Made by a program: the position numbers and the translations under genes. The notes under the pieces were generated by a model. That model did no database searches, was not told where the DNA came from, and saw nothing but the letters and a program-made list of their open reading frames with translations. 9,183 nt of DNA, taken from NCBI GenBank assembly GCA_018667995.1, contig JABIQT010000548.1, forward strand, positions 1-9,183, read 5' to 3'. The DNA is from Candidatus Latescibacterota bacterium (GTDB taxonomy: Bacteria > JAAXHH01 > JABIQT01). How positions within the stretch are numbered: the first letter of the stretch is position 1; every line of letters begins with the position of its first letter. Shown piece by piece: positions 1 through 3,987 of the stretch.

Positions 1-426
1 CCGTCCGGTTGCATATCTAGCCAGTTTGAAGGCACATTCGACGGATTCTGCACCCGAGTTCGAGAAAAAGACTCGCTTTTCATGATCACCGGGTGCCATT
101 CCAGCCAATAACTCCGCCAACTGGATTTGCACGGGATAGTAGAAATCCGTTCCCGACATATGAATCAGCTTGGCTGCTTGTTCCTGAATGGCCGACACAA
201 CAACGGGATGGCAATGGCCGGTTGAACACACAGCTATACCGGCACTGAAGTCGAGATATCTGTGACCATCAACGTCCCACACATATACACCTTCACCCCT
301 TTCTATCACTGAGGGATAGGAGCGCGTATAGGATCGAGATATGAACTGTTCATCTCTCTTGATCCAGGATAGCGCATTCGGCCCGGGAAGTTCAGACGTT
401 GTCTCGGATTCAGATTTAGTGGACAC
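1..426 (-). CDS. Class III PLP-dependent aminotransferase, N-terminal part (runs off the left edge)
   Basis: The first 142 codons are present and the rest lies outside the window. Start chosen: GTG at 426-424, preceded by AGGAGA at good spacing. Reading from the start, the protein has VWDVDGHRYLDF and then SAGIAV (residues about 50-66), the GHCHP segment (70-74) and NSGAES (123-128). These are hallmarks of the acetylornithine/4-aminobutyrate aminotransferase family (fold type I, class III). In that family the GAE/S region helps hold the PLP phosphate, and the catalytic lysine lies much further on, off this window. Members transfer amino groups from omega-amines or ornithine derivatives to 2-oxoglutarate or pyruvate in the cytoplasm. 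Full-length relatives are about 430-450 residues, so roughly a third is visible. Substrate (GABA, acetylornithine, lysine or another) cannot be decided from this end. It is transcribed away from the methyltransferase from its own promoter. Family assignment is firm; the specific activity is not. Confidence 0.92.
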   Translation of the reverse strand, partial: MSTKSESETTSELPGPNALSWIKRDEQFISRSYTRSYPSVIERGEGVYVWDVDGHRYLDFSAGIAVCSTGHCHPVVVSAIQEQAAKLIHMSGTDFYYPVQIQLAELLAGMAPGDHEKRVFFSNSGAESVECAFKLARYATGR

Positions 427-436
427 TTGTTCTCCT

Positions 437-537
437 GTCTATTGAGTCTAATCCAAATTACGAGGGTAGTTTCTGAGTGTCAACAGAGTTAGTCAGACCG
501 AAAACCTGATTGACGCGATACTGCGACCTCAATAGAC
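437..537. repeat. 10-bp inverted repeat bracketing the divergent promoters
   Basis: GTCTATTGAG at 437-446 is matched perfectly in inverted orientation by CTCAATAGAC at 528-537, with 81 bp between the arms. The left arm sits at the predicted transcription start of the aminotransferase, and the right arm overlaps the predicted -10 of the plus-strand promoter. Paired operators of one regulator, possibly bridged by looping, would explain this; a chance repeat cannot be excluded. Confidence 0.4.
455..483 (-). promoter_or_regulatory. Sigma70-like promoter of the aminotransferase gene
   Basis: On the minus strand a perfect -35 box TTGACA (483-478) is followed by a 17-bp spacer and TAATTT (460-455). 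TAATTT keeps the T1, A2 and T6 positions of a -10 box. Transcription would start near 448, giving a leader of about 22 nt that holds the AGGAGA ribosome site and leads straight to the GTG at 426. The geometry fits very well; there is no experimental proof. Confidence 0.55.
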
Positions 538-538
538 T
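510..538 (+). promoter_or_regulatory. Candidate divergent promoter towards the methyltransferase
   Basis: TTGACG (510-515), a 17-bp spacer and TAGACT (533-538, four of six -10 consensus positions). Transcription would begin near 545 and give a leader of about 310 nt before the methyltransferase ATG at 857. The two divergent -35 boxes are only 26 bp apart, so the promoters could influence each other. The long leader makes the link to the methyltransferase less certain than the promoter call itself. Confidence 0.4.
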
Positions 539-856
539 GTACATGAACCTTGGCCAGCTCGAGTGTGGATAAAATGGCAATTGTAGTACGAACATGACTT
601 ACATCAATGGAATGTGCGAGAAGCCAATAGCTGCGGTGCTTGGTCGAGATCACAGCTCTACGATTCAGTGAGAATATCGGGCGGACCGAGACCTACGTGT
701 CTAAAGATCGGAATCTTGTTCGATTCGGAAATGGTTTTTAGGTGCTATCCATTTTTCACGACCCTGGCAATACTAGCAGGGAATAGTGGTGTGGTTATTC
801 CTCCCAGCCAAAGTACGTCTTTAGCGGACGTCCTCCCGTAGTAAAGGAAGATCCAT
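539..856. other. Leader/intergenic stretch before the methyltransferase, no gene recognised
   Basis: Frames here do not resemble any protein I know. A 75-codon GTG-initiated frame (614-841) ends 15 nt before the methyltransferase start but has no good ribosome site and an ordinary-looking random translation. A 5-bp hairpin, ACGTC (815-819) with GACGT (827-831), lies just upstream of the methyltransferase Shine-Dalgarno sequence. Otherwise I see no repeats, tRNA or terminator. Confidence 0.3.
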
Positions 857-1597
857 ATGTCGATTTTAAGTACTATGGGAAAGATCTTTCCCGAACGCCT
901 CAAGCATATCCTGCGGCCGATCATCTATTACAGAGCCTACCACCAATATGACGATAAATACCATGCTGAAATTGACTTCTGGCGAAGCAGATTTGAGATT
1001 GACCAAAACACGTTCGAAAATTCAAATTACCAACGTATTCTCCTCGCCATGGCTGGAGAGGATGATGATGCCTTCCTGAAGGGAAAAATCGTAGCAGACT
1101 TCGGGTGTGGGCCCAGAGGAAGTCTCGCATGGGCGGATGTGGCACAGCTTCGTATCGGAATAGATGTACTCGCCGACAAGTACGCTGATGCATTTACCGA
1201 CGATGTCATCTCACACGGAATGGTTTATCTCAAATCCACTGAGCGTGTGATCCCAGTACCGAGTGAATTCGTGGACGTCTTGTTTACCCTCAATGCAATC
1301 GACCATGTGGACAGCTTTCAGAACATGTGCCATGAGATAGTCAGAATATTGAAACCTGGCGGTTTATTTATCGGTAGCTTCAACCTGGAGGAACCACCTT
1401 CTGATTGTGAACCACAACAACTGAATGAAACTATCATTAAGGCCTCGTTGTTGGATAAGCTAGTAATTCAGACATACCGTGTTTCCAGAAAGGGCCCCAA
1501 GGAAAACCTGTATGGTCCCTTCTTTGATAACGAGCTTTCTTACAGACCAGGTGAGGAGGGATGTCTGTGGGTGAGAGCAGCCAAACCATCTGACTAA
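857..1597 (+). CDS. SAM-dependent class I (type 11-like) methyltransferase
   Basis: A 246-residue soluble protein with the Rossmann-type methyltransferase order of motifs. Motif I is VADFGCGPRG (79-88), the glycine-rich SAM loop. The acidic end of strand 2 is GIDV (101-104, D103 expected to bind the SAM ribose). The motif at the end of strand 4 is FTLNAIDHV (143-151), and the post-motif segment LKPGGLFIGSFN (165-176) is the usual LKPGG turn. These identify the SAM-binding fold clearly. The N-terminal 70 residues, rich in aromatic and charged residues (for example YYRAYHQYDDKYHAEIDFW), probably form the substrate lid and are not family-diagnostic. ATG 857 is preceded by AAAGGAAG (843-850) at 6-nt spacing, which supports this start. 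There is no signal peptide or membrane segment. The substrate is unknown; small-molecule, sugar/lipid and tailoring methyltransferases share this fold. It stands alone, divergent from the aminotransferase and convergent with the zinc-ribbon gene. Confidence 0.88.
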   Translation: MSILSTMGKIFPERLKHILRPIIYYRAYHQYDDKYHAEIDFWRSRFEIDQNTFENSNYQRILLAMAGEDDDAFLKGKIVADFGCGPRGSLAWADVAQLRIGIDVLADKYADAFTDDVISHGMVYLKSTERVIPVPSEFVDVLFTLNAIDHVDSFQNMCHEIVRILKPGGLFIGSFNLEEPPSDCEPQQLNETIIKASLLDKLVIQTYRVSRKGPKENLYGPFFDNELSYRPGEEGCLWVRAAKPSD

Positions 1598-1676
1598 ATT
1601 CTACCGTATATCGGGGACAAGGCCACTATGCCTGGAAGACCACGTCGCGTGCGATCATGAGAGCTTCCCATTAGAC

Positions 1677-1706
1677 TCCGCGGCAGAATTAGAATTGGGC
1701 CGCGGA
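1677..1706. terminator. GC-rich hairpin between convergent genes, possible bidirectional terminator
   Basis: TCCGCGGC (1677-1684) pairs perfectly with GCCGCGGA (1699-1706) around a 14-nt loop that contains AGAATT twice in tandem. It lies in the 251-bp spacer (1598-1848) between two converging genes, where a shared terminator is expected. Neither side carries a clear T-run, so it is not a textbook intrinsic terminator. The rest of the spacer shows nothing else I can call. Confidence 0.35.
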
Positions 1707-1848
1707 TTGTCCCTGTTCGGGAAATCTACATGGAAGCGAGCTCAGTAGTTACAGACGCGACTTGAAAGATTCATGTGGGCGTGAGTTTTGGATTGGGGGT
1801 ATTAGGGGGCAGGCGACACAGGCACTGAATACCGCGAGATACCTGATG

Positions 1849-2262
1849 CTATCCTATTTGCTGGATGCCCAGAATTACGAAAAAGATCACCAGTGACGCT
1901 GCCATCATTAGCAAGACCAGTATGCCTACAGTGAGGCTGTGTTTTCTATATAGCCATACCTGAAAACGCTGATAGGGACTGGTCCCATCGCTTCGCCTAT
2001 GGCGTTTTTTTGATGACGAGGTCTCGTTTTCGGGCGGGCGATGTGCGAATATTCGGGAGGACACCGGGTCCTTGAGATTCCAGAATCGGTGCTTACATTC
2101 ACGACACTTGTATTTTCGCTGACCAGATCTTGTCCAAGAGAACCACTTCTCCAGAACATGGCGCCGAGATCGGTGTACCTTGAGGCTCCCGCAGAATGGA
2201 CAGGTCCGCTCCGGTAAGATCTCGGGCTTCCCCGCTTTGCTTTCTACTGCGTTTCTGGCCAT
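1849..2262 (-). CDS. Zinc-ribbon protein with one C-terminal membrane helix, unknown function
   Basis: A 137-residue protein. The N-terminal half holds a CPFC knuckle (C21, C24) and a CREC knuckle (C53, C56) separated by 28 residues rich in basic and aromatic amino acids, the pattern of a zinc ribbon. A basic, serine-rich linker follows (about 82-92, with KKRHRR). Near the C-terminus is a single hydrophobic segment (about 110-133, with GILVLLMMAASLVIFFVI) that ends four residues from the stop. The basic flank (YRKH) before the helix puts the ribbon in the cytoplasm, so the protein is tail-anchored in design. ATG 2262 has AGGGA upstream at 7-nt spacing. It starts 27 bp after the HTH-receiver gene on the same strand, so the two are probably co-transcribed. 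I recognise no named family. Zinc ribbons of this kind may bind nucleic acid or protein; the function is open. That it is a real gene is well supported by its composition. Confidence 0.8.
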   Translation of the reverse strand: MARNAVESKAGKPEILPERTCPFCGSLKVHRSRRHVLEKWFSWTRSGQRKYKCRECKHRFWNLKDPVSSRIFAHRPPENETSSSKKRHRRSDGTSPYQRFQVWLYRKHSLTVGILVLLMMAASLVIFFVILGIQQIG

Positions 2263-2289
2263 AGGACAATCCCTAAGTATGAAATAGGC

Positions 2290-2916
2290 CTAGGCTCGTT
2301 GGGAGGATGAACCGGCCTTTGAGGGACTTGAAAACAGTTTTGATACACGAGATTGAAGCTCTTCCAACTCGAACGGTTTGATCAAGCCGTCATCTGCGCC
2401 ACATTCGTAAATGCCGCTCATATTACCACCCTCGGGATGGTCCGTGGTCGCTAACACAAGTGTGCCTCTGGTATGAGGACTGGTCTTGATCGTTCGACAT
2501 ATGTCGAAGCCATTCAGACCTGGCGTCAGGAAATCAAGTATCAGTAAATCTGGCTTCAGAGCGGCCACGTGCATACCTGCGTCAAAACCGTTGCTTGCCG
2601 TGGCGAATTCATACTCACCTGATTTGCTGAGAAAATCAACTACTTTATTCAGCAGTGAGCTATCTTCATCAATCATCAATATTCGCTTCTTGCCATCAGT
2701 GGGCGGGGCTGGGTCGACGGTTGGGCCCTGTTGATAGGCGGGCATGCCATAGGATTCGAGGAAGGATTTGAAATTCTCGATCACTATACGATGGTGTCCT
2801 CCAGGTGTTTCGAAAGCTGGCAATTTCCCTTGTCTGATCCAGTTCTTCACTGTCTCGTATGATACCTGACAATGTTCGGCCACATCCCCGGTCGTGATTA
2901 CTGTCTTCCTTCGCAT
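2290..2916 (-). CDS. BldC/MerR-type HTH fused to a C-terminal receiver domain (response regulator)
   Basis: A 208-residue cytoplasmic regulator with reversed domain order. Residues about 7-55 form a MerR/excisionase-like winged HTH: TTGDVAEHCQVSYETVKNW (8-26), then GKLPAFETPGGHHRI (30-44), where GGHHRI corresponds to the wing motif GGHRRY of BldC-type proteins. A proline-rich linker (about 58-75) leads to a complete receiver domain: acidic pocket D83/E84/D85, phosphoacceptor D128 in LLILDFLTPGLNGFD, T157 or T158 after strand 4, and K180 in LIKPF. All key residues for phosphorylation are present. The C-terminus ends in a short serine-rich tail. ATG 2916 is preceded by GGGAG at 7-nt spacing. 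No kinase is adjacent on the same strand; the nearest is the divergent hybrid kinase 1.07 kb away. Most response regulators place the receiver first, so this order is unusual though not unique. Target genes are unknown. Confidence 0.87.
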   Translation of the reverse strand: MRRKTVITTGDVAEHCQVSYETVKNWIRQGKLPAFETPGGHHRIVIENFKSFLESYGMPAYQQGPTVDPAPPTDGKKRILMIDEDSSLLNKVVDFLSKSGEYEFATASNGFDAGMHVAALKPDLLILDFLTPGLNGFDICRTIKTSPHTRGTLVLATTDHPEGGNMSGIYECGADDGLIKPFELEELQSRVSKLFSSPSKAGSSSQRA

Positions 2917-3011
2917 TGGTATACTCCCGTATTGGTGTTCACTACCAGGTCACCGGCCAATGGAGCGCCACAAACTCGCTGATTCAAGATAGTTGGAATA
3001 ACTGGAATTGA

Positions 3012-3039
3012 AGTTTATTTCAAAATGGAAGTTTGTCAA
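3012..3039 (-). promoter_or_regulatory. Sigma70-like promoter of the HTH-receiver / zinc-ribbon unit
   Basis: On the minus strand TTGACA (3039-3034), a 16-bp spacer and TAAACT (3017-3012, four of six -10 matches). Transcription would start near 3005, leaving a leader of about 90 nt. The surrounding AT-rich stretch (about 2990-3050) contains short direct repeats such as GAAGTTT at 3010-3016 and 3028-3034, and an inverted TTGAA/TTCAA pair (3008-3012, 3019-3023) overlapping the -10. These could be regulator contacts. Confidence 0.5.
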
Positions 3040-3200
3040 GTTATTTCGTTTACGTGCTGTTCTGTGTGCTGCGTCATGCTGAAGATCTGAGTAAGGGTAT
3101 GTGCATGAGGGAGAGTCCTATCGCTTGGGAATTCTACACCTGAGGTACTATCAACAGATGCAGGCGATGCAAGGAGCGATCCGATTCGGTTGATGGTGAA

Positions 3201-3235
3201 ACAGTTACGGTAGACTGTGTTACAGTTACGGTAGA
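3201..3235. repeat. Two 14-bp direct repeats at 21-bp spacing, candidate regulator sites
   Basis: ACAGTTACGGTAGA occurs exactly at 3201-3214 and 3222-3235, so copies start 21 bp apart, close to two helical turns, and face the same side of the DNA. The junction also forms a small palindrome, ACTGT-GTT-ACAGT (3214-3226). The pair lies about 60-95 bp upstream of the predicted start of transcription near 3295, a usual place for activator sites. Only two copies exist, so this is not a CRISPR or an origin-type iteron array. Confidence 0.5.
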
Positions 3236-3261
3236 TAGATATATTCCAATTAATCCAGGCA

Positions 3262-3288
3262 TTGACCCTTATGCCCTGCATTTACAAT
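3262..3288 (+). promoter_or_regulatory. Candidate promoter reading into the structured intergenic region
   Basis: TTGACC (3262-3267) and TACAAT (3283-3288) are both five-of-six matches to consensus, but the spacer is 15 bp, shorter than the usual 16-18. Short spacers are common where an activator helps. Transcription would start near 3295, immediately before the first stable hairpin, and no convincing protein frame follows. Confidence 0.35.
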
Positions 3289-3291
3289 AGT

Positions 3292-3654
3292 GGAGCCGCT
3301 TCCCTTCGGGCTGATTTACGCGGAGAACTATCTTCGGAGCCCGATGGCGCAATGGCATTTCCATTGGATCCAAAGAGACTGGGGCAGGTTCGGTTCCCAG
3401 GCTCTTCTCCCGACATGTGGAGAGCTGTCAGTTCGTCAATCTTGACGAGTTCTTTGGCTTTCGTCAAGCTCTCTGCGGCTGACAGTTTCGCGGCCCGTGA
3501 TGGTTTTTCTCGTACAGTTTGTCTTCCATGGAGGGGCCTGCAGAAAGCTGCTATCCGCCAATTGTAGGTCCGGTCAATGGCGTGCCTCATACAGAGGCAA
3601 TATGCAAAGGCAGCTGGCCGCCTGTCATCCGGTTAGTACCGGTCGATGGCTGCC
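3292..3654 (+). ncRNA. Possible structured non-coding RNA (hypothetical)
   Basis: Helices follow each other almost without gaps. They are: TCGGGCT/AGCCCGA (3306-3312 with 3338-3344) enclosing CGGAGA/TCTTCG (3321-3326 with 3331-3336, one G-U, loop ACTA); CAATGG/CCATTG (3350-3355 with 3361-3366); TTCTCC/GGAGAG (3405-3410 with 3419-3424, one wobble); CTGTCAG/CTGACAG (3425-3431 with 3479-3485) enclosing two hairpins, 3433-3448 (loop ATCT) and 3456-3470, as a three-way junction; GGCCC/GGGCC (3492-3496 with 3534-3538) with inner ATGG/CCAT; GCAG-AAAG-CTGC (3540-3551); and GGCAGC/GCTGCC (3609-3614 with 3649-3654) enclosing CATC/GATG and CGGT/ACCG. I match it to no known RNA class. The strand is chosen from the upstream promoter-like sequence. 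Short helices also occur by chance, so confidence is low. No clear terminator was found, so the 3' end is arbitrary. Confidence 0.25.
3570..3650. repeat. Imperfect 12-bp direct repeats in the gene-poor region
   Basis: CCGGTCAATGGC (3570-3581) and CCGGTCGATGGC (3639-3650) differ at one base and lie 69 bp apart; both are soon followed by TGCC. AGGTCCGG also recurs, at the first copy and near 3660. They may be duplicated protein sites or relics of a local duplication. Confidence 0.35.
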
Positions 3655-3729
3655 ATGCAAGGTCCGGGGTCTCAGCTCTCGGCCTCAGCTGCGAGGTGAT
3701 TAGGTTTGTCGGGAGCAATCTTCATTGCC

Positions 3730-3742
3730 GGAAGGTCCTTCC
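3730..3742. repeat. 13-bp odd palindrome, possible operator
   Basis: GGAAGG-T-CCTTCC is perfectly symmetric around one central base. The one-base centre rules out a simple RNA hairpin with this exact pairing and suits a dimeric DNA-binding protein. It is about 160 bp upstream of the predicted kinase promoter. The rest of 3655-3876 holds only short repeats such as CTCAGCT (3671-3677, 3684-3690) and no gene that I recognise. Confidence 0.25.
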
Positions 3743-3876
3743 ATTTCGTGTAGAGGTTCGCATATGAATACGTGTGGTAATACTGCCCATACGGATGCCA
3801 CCCATGTACCCTGTAAATCCAGCAAGGACAGTGTTCCGGATGTGTTCGAACGGCAGATATGGGTTGAAAAATGCCT

Positions 3877-3918
3877 TGTAGGAGAGGCCTGTTAATCAAG
3901 TTGACGCAATCTCCTACA
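3877..3918. repeat. 9-bp inverted repeat around the kinase promoter -35 box, candidate operator
   Basis: TGTAGGAGA (3877-3885) and TCTCCTACA (3910-3918) are perfect inverted copies, with centres 33 bp apart (about three helical turns) and 24 bp between them. The -35 box TTGACG lies in the gap next to the right arm, and the right arm lies between -35 and -10. A protein bound to both arms would cover the promoter, so repression or autoregulation is the natural reading. Confidence 0.45.
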
Positions 3919-3929
3919 CCGCATAAATT
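3901..3929 (+). promoter_or_regulatory. Sigma70-like promoter of the phosphorelay operon
   Basis: TTGACG (3901-3906), a 17-bp spacer and TAAATT (3924-3929, four of six -10 positions). Transcription would start near 3936, about 50 nt before the kinase ATG at 3988. The spacer length is ideal and no better promoter lies nearer the gene. Confidence 0.5.
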
Positions 3930-3987
3930 AAACGAAATCTGTTCGGGGCTGCGGACAGCGATCTCCACTCTTTCCGGATAGAACCGG

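Noticed and set aside
614-841. 75-codon frame with GTG start between the divergent promoter and the methyltransferase
   Set aside because: No clear ribosome site, no recognisable domain, membrane segment or signal, and a translation that looks random. Mentioned only as part of the leader.
3201-3235. CRISPR array or replication iterons
   Set aside because: Only two repeat copies with a 7-bp gap; no spacers of CRISPR length, no cas genes and no replication gene in the window.
3036-3281. 81-codon minus-strand frame upstream of the HTH-receiver gene
   Set aside because: It runs across the direct repeats and up to the -35 box of the minus-strand promoter, and its translation shows no domain or sensible composition.
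3292-3540. Rsm/Csr-type small RNA, suggested by several GGA motifs and a hybrid kinase nearby
   Set aside because: In the folds I can draw, the GGA triplets mostly sit in stems rather than in exposed loops, and the GacA-type upstream palindrome is absent.
3282-3590. 102-codon minus-strand frame in the gene-poor region
   Set aside because: A short amphipathic-looking stretch is present, but no known domain, no convincing ribosome site, and overlapping plus-strand frames of equal length. I could not support it as a gene or a recognisable pseudogene.
3290-3660. tmRNA, RNase P RNA, group II intron or tRNA
   Set aside because: The conserved core sequences of these RNAs are absent. A GTTCGAA near 3845 looks like a T-loop, but its flanks do not pair.
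3672-3968. 98-codon minus-strand frame rich in Tyr, His and Trp
   Set aside because: It overlaps the predicted kinase promoter and its inverted repeat, matches no family I know, and has no promoter or ribosome site of its own.
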